A DNA stretch of 48,227 bases from Deltaproteobacteria bacterium. Lineage in GTDB: Bacteria; Myxococcota; XYA12-FULL-58-9; JAFGEK01. The translations under genes were made by a program, and so were the position numbers. Shown here piece after piece: positions 26,287 through 36,585 of the stretch. The first letter of the stretch is position 1. Each line of letters begins with the position of its first letter. Location: the NCBI GenBank assembly GCA_016931625.1, contig JAFGEK010000175.1, forward strand, positions 1 to 48,227, written 5' to 3'. The notes under the pieces are model-generated. The model had not been told where the DNA came from. It did no database searches and was given only the letters and a program-made list of their open reading frames with translations.

Positions 26287-26466
26287 GGGGGTGTCCCTAA
26301 ATGTCTCCCGTCGATCTTCACGAAATCCGCTACTTACGTCCACGTGCTCTCAGAAATCCTGCCTGCGACTTGCCACAAGCAAGCCTCAGCATGATTTTGC
26401 TGCGCGCGCGGCCATCGTTTACGCGTCTTTCGTGAATTTCTCGGTCCAACATTTAGGGACACCCCC
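26287..26466. mobile_element. 180-bp MITE/REP-like element with 17-bp inverted ends
   Basis: GGGGGTGTCCCTAAATG (26287-26303) and CATTTAGGGACACCCCC (26450-26466) are perfect 17-bp inverted repeats. A second inverted pair lies inside: TTCACGAAA (26317-26325) and TTTCGTGAA (26428-26436). The interior is visibly richer in GC (a GCGCGCGCGG run near 26402) than its surroundings. It encodes no transposase. It begins 2 bp after the TerC stop. No direct target repeat is obvious. This fits a non-autonomous element of the REP/IS200-like hairpin kind. Confidence 0.75.
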
Positions 26467-26537
26467 CAGATATAAAATAATAACTCATTAACATTTTAAG
26501 TTGCCTCTAGTACTCAGATCATGACAATACGAAGCTT

Positions 26538-28202
26538 ATGCGATTAGTTATAGCTCAAATAAATCCGACAATTGGTGATCTCGATGGTAATGTTGCCCAA
26601 ATTCTTGATGCCTATAAAAAGGCGCAAATCAATAAAGCTGATCTAGTTGTTACCTCTGAATTAGCAATTACCGGCTATCCCCCTAGAGATCTGCTTGATC
26701 GGCCTCGCTTTTTGCGTGATGCCATTGCTGCTCTTTCTTTTGTTGTAAACAACGTAAAAGATATTCCATTAATTATTGGCGCTATCGTCAGCAATACCAA
26801 TGACCCATTAGTGTTAAACGACCGTATCGCCAATGGTGCTGTAGTCATTGCCAATGGTAAAATCATTGCGTGCCATCGCAAAATGTTACTGCCCTCTTAT
26901 GATGTATTTGATGAAACACGCTATTTCGTCGCTGGTGAAATATCGACAATTGTAGAAATAGGCGGTAAAAAAATTGGGTTAAGTGTTTGTGAGGATGCCT
27001 GGAATGACAAAGAATATTGGCAAAAACCTCGCTATGCACGCGACCCCTTAACTGAACAGATCGCTGCTGGGGCTAATTTGCTGATTAACATCAGCGCTAG
27101 TCCCTATGACCGGCAAAAACCAGCAAAACGTTTAACAATGTTGCAATCAATTGCCCGGCGACACAAAGTGCCATTCGTTTACGTTAATCAAGTTGGCGGC
27201 AATGATAGTTTAATTTTTGATGGTCGTTCATTTGCTATCGATGCTTTTGGCGAAGTAGCACTTATGGCACCTGCTTTTCGTAGCGCTTTAGTAACTGCTG
27301 AAATTCAAAATGATAAAATGATTGGCGATATCAGCCCTGCTCCCTCTTGTTGGGAAGCTGACGTTTGCGCCGCACTAGAACTCGGAGTCAAAGACTATAC
27401 GCAAAAATGCGGTTTTAACTCAGCAGTTTTAGGGCTTTCTGGTGGTATTGATTCAGCACTTACGGCCGCAATTGCCACTAAGGCTTTAGGTCCTGATCGG
27501 GTAATTGGCATTTCAATGCCTTCACGTTATTCTTCGCAGGGTTCGATTGCTGATGCTCGTGATTTGGCCCAGCGTTTAGGGATACGTTTTGATGTTGTTA
27601 GTATTGAGTCAATATTTAAATCTTATCTTGAAGCGCTAGCCGAACCTTTTAAGGGTTATGCCGCAGACGTTACCGAAGAAAACTTACAAGCTCGTATCCG
27701 CGGCGCCATCTTAATGGCCTATTCAAACAAATTAGGCGCTTTATTACTGACTACCGGCAATAAAAGTGAATTGGCTGTTGGCTATTGTACGCTTTATGGC
27801 GATATGTGTGGTGGGCTAGCCTTAATAAGTGATCTCTACAAAACGCAAGTATACGCAGTAGCAAAATATATTAATACTAGTGCTACACCTGCTCTTATTC
27901 CTGAAAACAGCATCATCAAACCACCGTCTGCAGAACTACGCCCTGATCAAACTGACCAAGACTCACTGCCCCCATATGAACAGCTTGATGAAATTCTTGC
28001 CGGGTACATCGAAGGAGCCTTATGTCGTACAGCCCTAATATCACGCGGGCTTGATTCTGATTTGGTGCACCGTGTTACAAGATTAGTTGATACTTCAGAG
28101 TATAAACGCCGACAAATGCCACCGGGACTTCGAATAAGCAGAAAAGCATTTGGTGAAGGTAGGCGTATCCCTATTGCGCAAAAATATAGCTATTCACGAT
28201 AG
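26538..28202 (+). CDS. nadE: Glutamine-dependent NAD+ synthetase
   Basis: 554 residues. The N-terminal glutaminase half is of the nitrilase type, with catalytic Glu (SELAITGYPPRDLL), Lys (CHRKMLLPSYDVF) and Cys (LSVCEDAWND). The C-terminal synthetase half has the pyrophosphatase loop LGLSGGIDSALT, TTGNKSELAVGYCTLYGDM, and ISDLYKTQVYAVAKY. It makes NAD+ from nicotinic acid adenine dinucleotide with ammonia from glutamine. Length is typical. It lies next to TerC without an obvious link, and converges on the YdcH-like gene. Confidence 0.96.
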   Translation: MRLVIAQINPTIGDLDGNVAQILDAYKKAQINKADLVVTSELAITGYPPRDLLDRPRFLRDAIAALSFVVNNVKDIPLIIGAIVSNTNDPLVLNDRIANGAVVIANGKIIACHRKMLLPSYDVFDETRYFVAGEISTIVEIGGKKIGLSVCEDAWNDKEYWQKPRYARDPLTEQIAAGANLLINISASPYDRQKPAKRLTMLQSIARRHKVPFVYVNQVGGNDSLIFDGRSFAIDAFGEVALMAPAFRSALVTAEIQNDKMIGDISPAPSCWEADVCAALELGVKDYTQKCGFNSAVLGLSGGIDSALTAAIATKALGPDRVIGISMPSRYSSQGSIADARDLAQRLGIRFDVVSIESIFKSYLEALAEPFKGYAADVTEENLQARIRGAILMAYSNKLGALLLTTGNKSELAVGYCTLYGDMCGGLALISDLYKTQVYAVAKYINTSATPALIPENSIIKPPSAELRPDQTDQDSLPPYEQLDEILAGYIEGALCRTALISRGLDSDLVHRVTRLVDTSEYKRRQMPPGLRISRKAFGEGRRIPIAQKYSYSR

Positions 28203-28237
28203 ATAATAACTAACTTGGGCAAAAGCGCTAAATTTAA

Positions 28238-28250
28238 GGGGTGTCCCTAA
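28238..28250. repeat. Solo element end between nadE and ydcH-like genes
   Basis: GGGGTGTCCCTAA matches the left end of the element at 26287. It touches the stop codon of the minus-strand YdcH-like gene (28251). No second end is nearby. Confidence 0.6.
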
Positions 28251-28454
28251 TTAAGAACTCTTTAAATTGCGCACACCTTGTATTAGGTCTTTCTTTTGCA
28301 GCCTAAGTTTTTTTAATTGCTGCACCTCAAACTCTTCTGCCGGCGATAGATAAACTCGCTGTTCTAGCTCATCAACTTTCTGATTAAGTGCACGATGTTC
28401 AGCTAAAAGTTTTTCTAAATCATATGAGCCATTGTTTATTGCTTGCTGCTGCAT
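28251..28454 (-). CDS. YdcH-like (DUF465) small protein
   Basis: 67 residues from ATG 28454; an ATG 15 bases upstream lies within the GGAGG ribosome-binding site, so the shorter start is chosen. It has the helical hairpin pattern of YdcH/DUF465: LLAEHRALNQKVDELEQR, then LKKLRLQKKDLI. Function is unknown in the family. Its 3' end abuts a solo repeat end. Confidence 0.8.
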   Translation of the reverse strand: MQQQAINNGSYDLEKLLAEHRALNQKVDELEQRVYLSPAEEFEVQQLKKLRLQKKDLIQGVRNLKSS

Positions 28455-28546
28455 GTGCCTCACCTCCATTTTTAAACCCTACTAGCTTATTTCTCATTCG
28501 TCTATACTGACTGACTTTAAAATTAAATCAGGTATTAAACTTTTTG

Positions 28547-31483
28547 TTAACATTCAATAGTTGGGCATGTACACACGAAGTTACGATCACCATAGGCATT
28601 ATCAATACGCCCTACAGATGGCCAGTATTTATGTATGCGTGTGTATGCTGATGGATAAGCTGCTTGCTCGCGACTATATGGTCTATCCCAATTATCAGCA
28701 CTAACAACAGCAGCAGTATGAGGTGCTAATTTTAGAACATTATTTTGCCGATCACTTTGGCCATTAGCAATAGCTTCGATTTCTTGACGAATAGCTATCA
28801 TTGCCTCGCAAAAACGGTCTAATTCACTTAATGGTTCGCTTTCAGTTGGCTCAATCATCATGGTGCCAGGCACCGGCCAGGATACTGTGGGTGCATGAAA
28901 TCCATAATCCATTAACCGTTTGGCAATATCATCAACTTCAATGCCAGCAGTAGTTTTAAAGGGACGCAGATCAATAATTAATTCATGCGCAACTAAGTTA
29001 TTTTTACCGCGATAGACAACTTGATAATGTCCCTCAAGGCGCTTGGCTATATAGTTAGCATTAAGAATAGCCACCTGGGTTGCAAGTTTTAAACCTTCGC
29101 TACCCATAAGTTTTATATATACCCACGAAATAGGCAATATACTGGCGCTACCAAAAGGGGCGGCCGCGACAGTGCCAATAGATTTTTCGCTACCAGTAGC
29201 TATTACTGGATGGGTGGGCAAAAATGGTGCAAGTGCAGCAGTAACCGCTATAGGACCCATTCCTGGACCACCACCACCATGAGGTATTGCAAAAGTTTTG
29301 TGCAAGTTAACATGACAAACATCAGCACCCATTTCACTTGGTTTTGTTAAACCCACTAATGCGTTTAAATTGGCGCCATCCATATAAACTAAGCCACCGT
29401 ATTTATGTATGGTGTTGCATATTTCAATGATTTGTTCTTCAAATACACCATGAGTTGATGGATAAGTTAACATCAACGCAGCTAATTCATCTACATACTC
29501 TTGAGCTTTTTTACACAGATCATCGTAGTTAATATTACCATGAGCATCACAAGCAACAACTACTACTTCAAGTCCTGCCATAGCCGCACTAGCGGGATTA
29601 GTACCATGCGATGATTGCGGAATAAGACAAATACGACGTTGCTGATCCCCTCGGGAGTCATGATAACCACGAATCACCAGCAACCCAGTGTACTCACCTT
29701 GCGAGCCAGCATTAGGCTGCAGTGATACTGCTGGCAGGCCGGTGATCACGGCTAACATATGTTCGAGTTCTGAAAGAATTTTTGTATACCCAGTAACAGT
29801 TTCACGAGGTGCAAATGGATGCAAATTAGCAAATTGTGGCCAACTTAATGGCAACATTGAAACTGCTGAATTCAATTTCATGGTGCATGAGCCCAGAGGA
29901 ATCATCGCGGTGTTAAGCGCCAGATCTTTGGCAGCTAAGCGATGAATGTAACGCATTATCTCGGTTTCACTATGATACGCACCAAAAATTGCATGTTTTA
30001 AACAAGGGGTATTTCGTTTTAATATAGCAGGCAGGCCTAACTCATCGGGTCTATCTTTTTCTGCAAAATTGCCACCATTTTTTTCTGAAGAAAAAATTGC
30101 GAGCAAGCTATCGATATCAGTTTTTGTGGTTAACTCATCACATGAAATGCATATTGCATTTTTGTGTAATTCACGCAGCAATATACCCTGTTCTTGGGCA
30201 TGTTTTATAATGTTAGAGGTTTGTTGCTCTTTTGTTATTATATGTAATGTATCAAAAAAATTACTATGCGCTATTTGCCAACCAAGCTTTTGCAAACCGT
30301 TGGCAAGCTTGACCGTAAAACCATGCACACGCTTTGCAATATCACGCAAACCACGAGGTCCGTGATATACCGCATACATACTAGCCATAATTGCTAACAG
30401 CGCTTGTGATGTACAAATATTACTAGTGGCTTTTTCTCGACGAATATGTTGTTCACGTGTTTGTAGTGCAAGGCGCAATGCTGTTTTACCTTGTGCATCC
30501 TTTGATACACCAACAATTCGACCTGGCATCAATCTCTGTAATTTGGCGGTGGTGGACATAAAAGCAGCGTGCGGCCCACCATAACCCATAGGTACACCAA
30601 AGCGTTGTGCCGAGCCCACAACAATATCAGCACCAAATTCACCGGGAGGAGTAATAAGGCATAAAGCTAAAGGATCGGTTACTACAACAGCTAACGCTTC
30701 AACAGTATGTAGTTTTTCGATAATATCTCGAGGATTTTGCAACTGCCCGTCACTACCTGGATAACTCAGCAAGGCGCCACATAAATTTAGCACAGCAAAA
30801 TCAGTATCCGCTAATTTTCCTTGATGAATATTGATCCCTAAGGCTCGCGCTCGCGTTGCTACAACCGCCATCACTTGTGGATGGCAATTTTGATCAACAT
30901 AAAATGCGTTTTGTTTACCTCGACAGGCGTTATAACACATCATCATCGCTTCAGCTGCCGCAGTAGCTTCGTCTAATAGTGAAGCATTTGCAACCGGCAA
31001 AGCGCATAATTCTGCCACCATGGTCTGAAAATTAAGCAACGCCTCTAAATGACCCTGCGCTATCTCAGCCTGATATGGTGTATATTGAGTATACCATGTT
31101 GGGTTTTCAAAAATATGGCGCAATATAACTGCTGGCGTAGCACAACCATAATAACCCATACCTAAAAAAGACTTATAAACTTTATTTTGTTGTGCGATTT
31201 GACCCAACTCTTGCAGCAATTCATATTCAGTAGGTATCGCCGCCCCAAGATCAAGTGATCGTTTTGTATTTATGCCTGTTGGCAAACCAGAATCAACCAA
31301 TGCCTCTAAGGTATCAAAACCTAAAACTGAAAGCATCTTGGTTATTTCATCAGTAACAGGGCCAAGATGTCGAGAAGCAAAATTAACTGGAACAATATTT
31401 TTGTTGCTATCAGTACTACCACAGCATGAATTTTGCGGATTTTTCAACACGTTAGCTTCTTTCTTGATACTGCCTTTATCCAT
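28547..31483 (-). CDS. gcvP: Glycine dehydrogenase (decarboxylating), P protein
   Basis: 978 residues from ATG 31483, which overlaps the gcvH stop (ATGGATAA). It is the one-piece form, with both halves fused. The PLP lysine is Lys729 in [18 protein letters not shown]. The [11 protein letters not shown] and [10 protein letters not shown] motifs are present. It decarboxylates glycine and passes aminomethyl to the H-protein lipoyl arm. The first ~30 residues (containing [12 protein letters not shown]) are extra compared with typical N-termini. It is the last gene of the gcvT-gcvH-gcvP operon. Confidence 0.96.
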   Translation of the reverse strand: MDKGSIKKEANVLKNPQNSCCGSTDSNKNIVPVNFASRHLGPVTDEITKMLSVLGFDTLEALVDSGLPTGINTKRSLDLGAAIPTEYELLQELGQIAQQNKVYKSFLGMGYYGCATPAVILRHIFENPTWYTQYTPYQAEIAQGHLEALLNFQTMVAELCALPVANASLLDEATAAAEAMMMCYNACRGKQNAFYVDQNCHPQVMAVVATRARALGINIHQGKLADTDFAVLNLCGALLSYPGSDGQLQNPRDIIEKLHTVEALAVVVTDPLALCLITPPGEFGADIVVGSAQRFGVPMGYGGPHAAFMSTTAKLQRLMPGRIVGVSKDAQGKTALRLALQTREQHIRREKATSNICTSQALLAIMASMYAVYHGPRGLRDIAKRVHGFTVKLANGLQKLGWQIAHSNFFDTLHIITKEQQTSNIIKHAQEQGILLRELHKNAICISCDELTTKTDIDSLLAIFSSEKNGGNFAEKDRPDELGLPAILKRNTPCLKHAIFGAYHSETEIMRYIHRLAAKDLALNTAMIPLGSCTMKLNSAVSMLPLSWPQFANLHPFAPRETVTGYTKILSELEHMLAVITGLPAVSLQPNAGSQGEYTGLLVIRGYHDSRGDQQRRICLIPQSSHGTNPASAAMAGLEVVVVACDAHGNINYDDLCKKAQEYVDELAALMLTYPSTHGVFEEQIIEICNTIHKYGGLVYMDGANLNALVGLTKPSEMGADVCHVNLHKTFAIPHGGGGPGMGPIAVTAALAPFLPTHPVIATGSEKSIGTVAAAPFGSASILPISWVYIKLMGSEGLKLATQVAILNANYIAKRLEGHYQVVYRGKNNLVAHELIIDLRPFKTTAGIEVDDIAKRLMDYGFHAPTVSWPVPGTMMIEPTESEPLSELDRFCEAMIAIRQEIEAIANGQSDRQNNVLKLAPHTAAVVSADNWDRPYSREQAAYPSAYTRIHKYWPSVGRIDNAYGDRNFVCTCPTIEC

Positions 31484-31859
31484 CAAGTAATTTTTTATAA
31501 TCTGCTGCTGAAAGCAAATTGCCATCTTCATTATGGTCATCGGTTCGCTTGACCTTAATCAACCAGCCTTTTCCATATGGATCTTCATTTACTAATGCAG
31601 CGTTGTCAGCTAATTGTTCGTTAATCTCAATAACTTCACCTGAAACCGGCGCATATAAATCATTAACGGCCTTTACTGATTCAACACTACCAAATGATTC
31701 ACCCTGCTTAACACGTGAGCCAACCTCAGGTAACTCGACAAACACCACGTCACCCAATTGTTCTTGTGCATGCGCTGTTATACCAACAACAAAATGGTCT
31801 TGTTCACTGCATAGCCATTCATGTTCTTTGGTGTATTTAAACTCTTCAGGAATAGTCAT
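31476..31859 (-). CDS. gcvH: Glycine cleavage system H protein
   Basis: About 127 residues from ATG 31859, where [16 protein letters not shown] is the usual N-terminus. The lipoyl lysine lies in [18 protein letters not shown]. It carries the aminomethyl intermediate between P, T and L proteins. It overlaps the gcvT stop by 14 bases and gcvP by 8, so all three are translationally coupled. Confidence 0.96.
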   Translation of the reverse strand: MTIPEEFKYTKEHEWLCSEQDHFVVGITAHAQEQLGDVVFVELPEVGSRVKQGESFGSVESVKAVNDLYAPVSGEVIEINEQLADNAALVNEDPYGKGWLIKVKRTDDHNEDGNLLSAADYKKLLDG

Positions 31860-32973
31860 GTTTTGCTCTTTGGTAAAATGGTGTTTCAACAATTACTGCG
31901 CTAACTTCGCGGTCTCGAATTATAATATCAATATTAGTTCCAATGGCTGCGACACTAGTTGGCACATAACCAATACCTATCGGTACATTCAATGTAGGAG
32001 AGTGGGTTCCACTAGTAACTACCCCAACTTTTTCGCCGTTAAAATTAATATCATAGCCGTGCCGAGGAATACCGCGGCCTACCATTTTAAAACCAATTAA
32101 TTTTCGTTTTGGTTTTTCTTGAGTCTCAACGATTAAAGCCTCACGTCCAATGAAATCACCCTTGTTAAGCTTTACCGCCCACTCTAAACCAGCTTCGATT
32201 GGGTTACATTCAGTATCGATATCATTACCATACAATGAGTATTTCATCTCTAAACGTAAAGTATCACGTGCCCCCAAACCGCACAGCATTAGACCATAAT
32301 CTGCCCCAACTTTTAAAATAGCAGAGAATAGCTCAACAGCATCTTTCGGAGCACAATATAATTCAAATCCATCTTCACCCGTATACCCAGTACGCGCCAC
32401 TCTAACTGAATCAATATTGGCAACTGTAGCATCACAAAATGTAAAATTACTTAATGATTTTACATCTAATTTACTTAGTTTTGTTAAAAGTGCTGCAGCC
32501 TTTGGGCCTTGCAGGGCAAGCTGGGCATATTCATTAGAACAGTCAAAAATTTTGCAACGAAACTTTGCTGTCGCTTGACGCAAATGCGCAAAATCAACAT
32601 CTTTGCGTGAAGCATTTGCACAAATAAAATAGCGATCAGCAGCCTCACGATAAATTATAATATCATCAACAATACCACCTGTTGGTAAACACATTAAGGT
32701 ATATAACGCCTTACCATCTTGCATACGACCAATTGAATTAGTTACAACAAAATCAAGCGCTTTAAACGCATCTGGACCTTCAACTAACAATTCACCCATG
32801 TGGGAAACATCAAAAATCCCAACAGCATTACGAACAGCCTGGTGTTCAGCAATTATGCCAGTAAATTGCACTGGCATTTGCCAACCAGCAAAGTTTACAA
32901 AACGTCCACCATATTCACGTAGTAAGTCATATAAAGGTGTATGTAAGTCTGAACTATTATCCATTATGCTCAT
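31846..32973 (-). CDS. gcvT: Aminomethyltransferase, T protein
   Basis: 375 residues. MGELLVEGPDAFKALDFVV, GYTGEDGFELYC, GARDTLRLE and GLEWAVKLNKGDFIGREAL are the folate-binding and structural motifs of GcvT. It yields 5,10-methylene-THF and ammonia from the H-protein intermediate. The ATG at 32973 follows AAAGG closely; Met4 is an alternative. It is first in the gcv operon, 92 bp after folD on the same strand. I saw no glycine riboswitch in that gap. Confidence 0.96.
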   Translation of the reverse strand: MSIMDNSSDLHTPLYDLLREYGGRFVNFAGWQMPVQFTGIIAEHQAVRNAVGIFDVSHMGELLVEGPDAFKALDFVVTNSIGRMQDGKALYTLMCLPTGGIVDDIIIYREAADRYFICANASRKDVDFAHLRQATAKFRCKIFDCSNEYAQLALQGPKAAALLTKLSKLDVKSLSNFTFCDATVANIDSVRVARTGYTGEDGFELYCAPKDAVELFSAILKVGADYGLMLCGLGARDTLRLEMKYSLYGNDIDTECNPIEAGLEWAVKLNKGDFIGREALIVETQEKPKRKLIGFKMVGRGIPRHGYDINFNGEKVGVVTSGTHSPTLNVPIGIGYVPTSVAAIGTNIDIIIRDREVSAVIVETPFYQRAKHDYS

Positions 32974-33065
32974 CTTACCTTTGCTGTTGCTATTTAATTT
33001 GACCTTTTAATAGCATAGCTAAGCAACTACCAACCACTATCAATATCACTAACAAATACAAATAG

Positions 33066-33914
33066 TTATAAGAGTTTCTGTTTGGCAATAGCGACAGTAT
33101 TTGCCAATAGCATGGCTATGGTCATTGGACCTACTCCACCTGGCACTGGAGTAATGGCGCTCGCTCGAGTGGCAGCTTGATCAAACTCAACATCACCTTT
33201 GAGTTTGCCTTCGACTCTAGTAGTACCCACATCGATAACAACTGCGCCTTCTTTTATCCATTCACCACGCACTAGTTCTGGTCTGCCAACTGCAGCGACA
33301 ACAATATCGGCGCGATGCACTTCATCGGCAAGATCTTTTGTACGTGAATGGCAAATAGTAACGGTAGCATGGCGCTCTAAAAGCAAATGTGCCATCGGTT
33401 TTCCGACCATTTCACTACGCCCGATTACTACTGCTTTTGCACCTTTAAGTTCTATACCTGTAGTATCAATAAGCCGCATCACTCCTGCAGGTGTACATGA
33501 ACGAGGACCTGGCATACCGGCAACAAGACGACCTAAATTCATTGGATGCAGGCCATCAGCATCTTTATTAGGATCTATACGATTTAAAACTGAGGCTTCA
33601 TCGAGACCCGGTGGCAAAGGCATTTGTACGATCATTCCATCAACACTGTCATCAGCATTAAGCTTATCTACAGATGCAATTATTTCAGATAAGCTAGCTG
33701 TAGCTGGCATTCTAATCACTTGCCCTGCCATACCAATTTCAGCCGCAGCTTTTTCTTTATTTCCTACATAAATATATGAAGCTGGATCATCACCCACTAA
33801 TACAACAGCTAAACCAGGTGCACGACCAAGCTGTGGTTTTAATATTTCGATTTCTCTCTTTAATTCATTACGTATAGTACGAGCTAAAGATTTTCCATCA
33901 ATGATCTTGGCCAA
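33066..33914 (-). CDS. folD: Methylene-THF dehydrogenase / cyclohydrolase
   Basis: About 282 residues. [16 protein letters not shown] holds the catalytic Lys. [17 protein letters not shown] is the nucleotide-binding motif, and [18 protein letters not shown] the C-terminal signature. It interconverts 5,10-methylene-THF and 10-formyl-THF with NADP+. TTG at 33914 is preferred as the start: GAGGTG lies 6 nt upstream and it gives M-A-K-I-I-D-G-K, the normal FolD start. ATG 33926 and 33968 are also in frame. It takes the product of the glycine cleavage system encoded next to it. Confidence 0.94.
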   Translation of the reverse strand: MAKIIDGKSLARTIRNELKREIEILKPQLGRAPGLAVVLVGDDPASYIYVGNKEKAAAEIGMAGQVIRMPATASLSEIIASVDKLNADDSVDGMIVQMPLPPGLDEASVLNRIDPNKDADGLHPMNLGRLVAGMPGPRSCTPAGVMRLIDTTGIELKGAKAVVIGRSEMVGKPMAHLLLERHATVTICHSRTKDLADEVHRADIVVAAVGRPELVRGEWIKEGAVVIDVGTTRVEGKLKGDVEFDQAATRASAITPVPGGVGPMTIAMLLANTVAIAKQKLL

Positions 33915-34066
33915 TTTGCACCTCATGCTTGCTATTTGAATATATGGATTGTTGTAGGAGCACGACAATGTCTTGTCGTCAAGTACTCTTTTTATTTCAA
34001 GGTGATTATTAGAGAGTGATTATTAGGGAGTGAAGAAATACCTTAAAAGTACTACTAATATTACTA

Positions 34067-34080
34067 GGGGGTGTCCCTAA
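34067..34080. repeat. Solo element end at the MCP stop codon
   Basis: GGGGGTGTCCCTAA is identical to the first 14 bases of the element at 26287. It overlaps the stop of the MCP gene (34077-34079), which reads through it on the other strand. No matching second end is nearby. Confidence 0.6.
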
Positions 34081-36119
34081 AGATGAAAACGATTCATCTC
34101 ATCTTTAAGTTGGTCGGATTGCCTGCGTAATGATTCAATAGCATTCTCTAAACCTGAGACAGAGCGTGATTGGTTCTGGGCTGCCTGCGAAGTAGCTTCA
34201 ATGGCACTCAGTACTTGGGAGGATGCCGTAGTTTGCTCAGCTTGGGCTTTACCAACTTCCTCAATCATTCCTTGAATAGTGCTAATTATATCAATTACCT
34301 GTTTTGAACCTTTTGCCTGTTCTCGTCCTGAATGTTCAACTTGAGTAGTTAATGATTTAAGACGACTGGTGCTATTCATAACTTCTTCAGAGCTACGTGC
34401 TTGAGAACGAGAAGCTGCAGTAAGCTGTTGTACGGTATCTGAAATCCGCTGGATAGCGCTAGTAACTTGATTAGTAGCACGAGCTTGCTCTTCAGTGGCG
34501 CGTGCAATCGAGCGAGCCATCGTTTTAGCTTGTTGCGATGAATGATGAATATTTGCTAAAGCCTCACCTGCTTCTTTTCCTAACTGCACGCCTTCTTGAA
34601 CGCTACTTAAACCTTTAACCATTGCCACTTGTGCTTGCTGTGACTCTTCCTGAATCGTCTTAATTAGAGTAGCTATTTCAGTAGTTGAAACGCTAGTACG
34701 CTGTGCAAGCATTTTAATTTCATTTGCTACAACACCAAAACCTTTACCATGTTCACCTGCTTGAGCAGCAATAATTGAAGCATTAAGCGCCAGCAGATTA
34801 GTTTTATCAGTAACTTCATTAATTATTTTTAAAATAGTACCAATGCGTGAAACACTTTCACCAAGATTTTCAATAACTTTAGCGGCAATGTTGGTTGATG
34901 AACGAATTTCTTCAATACCATTTAACGTTTTATCAAGGGCATTTACTCCTAAGCCTGCATCAGTTGATACTTTCTCAGAAAGCCTTGCCGTCTCACTCGC
35001 TATTTTTTCAACTTCATGAATAGCTGCATCAGTTTCTGCCATTGATGATGAAGTTGTTAGTAAGGCATCATTTAGTTTTTCAATTCCGTTGACGATATCA
35101 TTAAATGCCCCTGTCATACTCTGCATAGCGTTGGCTGTATCATTAACAGACTCAACCATAGACTGTACGTCTTTGGCTACATCATCATTTACTCGTGCTA
35201 TTTGAATTATCGATACTGATCCCTGACTAGCGCTTGATTGAAGCAATAAGACATCTTCAGCCAAACCTTTTAGGGAGACTCTCATATCTGAAACTGCTTG
35301 TACGGTACCATCCATTTGCTTGCGAATTAAACCGGCACCTTCGGTAACTGTTTGCCCGGTTTGAGTGGTATGCTCAATTACTTTAACCATACCATTAACC
35401 ATCACATTAAGTGAGTTTAAAGTGCTACGCAGCCAGTTAACCAGTTTACTAAAACTTTCTGCTAATCGACCAACCTCATCATTAGAATCTGCAGCAACAC
35501 GCATACTCAGATCACGATGATTCACAATTTCACTTGTTACACTAGTAAGACGACCAACCGGACGGGCAATAATTGTACCAATGAAAACAACGGCAATAAT
35601 ACCAAGTAAAGTAAGTAAAATTGCAACAATGGTTATAGTAAATTTATTTGCCTGTCTTTCTTGAATTACGCGTTCTAAAGAAAAACCTAAAGCTAAAACT
35701 CCACGAGTACCGTCAGGCGCAATAATACGTGCAGTAACATTTAATAGACCATTAGCATCATCAAAATAGTAGGTGTTGCTTTCACCAGGATTTTGAATAT
35801 TCGCAGCAACCTTTTCAGAATTCCATGCTGCTAAGCGTGAACCATCATCGCGAAAAACCGCACCATAAATAGCACCTTTAGCAGAATCTAAACCGGATAA
35901 AAGTCTTTCAACAGCACCAGCATCATCAAACTCTAAACCACTACGCACAGCACTAGCTAAAACCAAGGCAATATCGGTGGCGCGATCACGAGCCCAATCA
36001 CGTGCAGCTTTATCTGCGCGCGCCGGAAAAAACAAATATAAGAAAATGGCGTTAGCTACCATTAAAGTAGCAAAAGCCAAAGCAAGTTTTGAACGTAAGG
36101 AGATATACCCTTTATGCAC
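34077..36119 (-). CDS. Methyl-accepting chemotaxis protein
   Basis: 680 residues, GTG start with GGAG 7 nt before it. A first membrane segment (~14-31), a small periplasmic sensor domain (~32-155, CACHE-like), and a second membrane segment (~165-187) are followed by HAMP (~188-240). The long signalling domain has the tip sequence NLLALNASIIAAQAGEHGKG. This matches the MCP core, though the usual 'NAAIEAARAGEQG' is changed in several positions. No cheW, cheA or cheY is nearby, so it must join a distant array. Its stop codon is overlapped by a repeat end. Confidence 0.92.
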   Translation of the reverse strand: MHKGYISLRSKLALAFATLMVANAIFLYLFFPARADKAARDWARDRATDIALVLASAVRSGLEFDDAGAVERLLSGLDSAKGAIYGAVFRDDGSRLAAWNSEKVAANIQNPGESNTYYFDDANGLLNVTARIIAPDGTRGVLALGFSLERVIQERQANKFTITIVAILLTLLGIIAVVFIGTIIARPVGRLTSVTSEIVNHRDLSMRVAADSNDEVGRLAESFSKLVNWLRSTLNSLNVMVNGMVKVIEHTTQTGQTVTEGAGLIRKQMDGTVQAVSDMRVSLKGLAEDVLLLQSSASQGSVSIIQIARVNDDVAKDVQSMVESVNDTANAMQSMTGAFNDIVNGIEKLNDALLTTSSSMAETDAAIHEVEKIASETARLSEKVSTDAGLGVNALDKTLNGIEEIRSSTNIAAKVIENLGESVSRIGTILKIINEVTDKTNLLALNASIIAAQAGEHGKGFGVVANEIKMLAQRTSVSTTEIATLIKTIQEESQQAQVAMVKGLSSVQEGVQLGKEAGEALANIHHSSQQAKTMARSIARATEEQARATNQVTSAIQRISDTVQQLTAASRSQARSSEEVMNSTSRLKSLTTQVEHSGREQAKGSKQVIDIISTIQGMIEEVGKAQAEQTTASSQVLSAIEATSQAAQNQSRSVSGLENAIESLRRQSDQLKDEMNRFHL

Positions 36120-36268
36120 CTGGATTCTCCAGCTTTTTTAAAGAACCCACCTTAAATAATAAAAACTATATTCCAATTTCCCTTTGCTGCTTATGTTTTT
36201 TTTGATTAGTAATTATTACCTAAGATCCATAGGTAAAAGCAAATAACTGTTTGATAATAATATAGCCA

Positions 36269-36370
36269 GGGCGTGCCCCTGAAATTATTCATCACTTTTA
36301 GAAATTATTCAACTTTACTGATATTAATGGGTTTTTTATTATAATTTGTTAAATTTTTATGTAATTCCCC
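36269..36370. repeat. Intergenic AT-rich repeat, copy B
   Basis: It lies in the 466-bp gap between the MCP start and the xylanase 3' end, and matches 12120-12218 along its length. It starts GGGCGTGCCCCTGA and ends AATTCCCC. A degenerate copy of the small REP-like hairpin (CTCGAAAG core) follows at about 36375-36405. The rest of the gap is AT-rich, apart from the terminator at 36513. Confidence 0.7.
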
Positions 36371-36512
36371 CTTACGTTATCCCCTCGAAAGATAGAGAAT
36401 CCAGATGTTACAACTCATCGAATTTACTACTTAATTGTAAGCTTTACTAGCAATGACGTTGTAATTTTAGGTTAATTTTGGGTTACATCCTAGAAAATAA
36501 AAAATTATTATA

Positions 36513-36549
36513 ATAGATCGATAGCAGCTTATTGCTGCTATCGATCTAT
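36513..36549 (-). terminator. Strong intrinsic terminator after the xylanase gene
   Basis: A perfect 16-bp stem (ATAGATCGATAGCAGC / GCTGCTATCGATCTAT) around a 5-nt loop lies 36 bp after the minus-strand xylanase stop. Read on that strand it is followed by an AT-rich tract with TTTTTT. Confidence 0.85.
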
Positions 36550-36585
36550 GCCTTCATTAACTTTTATTTATGCTTTAGGATGCTT

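Noticed and set aside
26291-26491. 66-codon plus-strand frame across the 180-bp element (and a minus-strand 40-codon frame)
   Set aside because: Both run across the inverted ends of a non-coding element, have no ribosome-binding site and match no family I know; most likely by-products of the repeat.
32974-33065. Glycine riboswitch upstream of gcvT
   Set aside because: The 92-bp gap is too short and shows no paired glycine-aptamer pattern.
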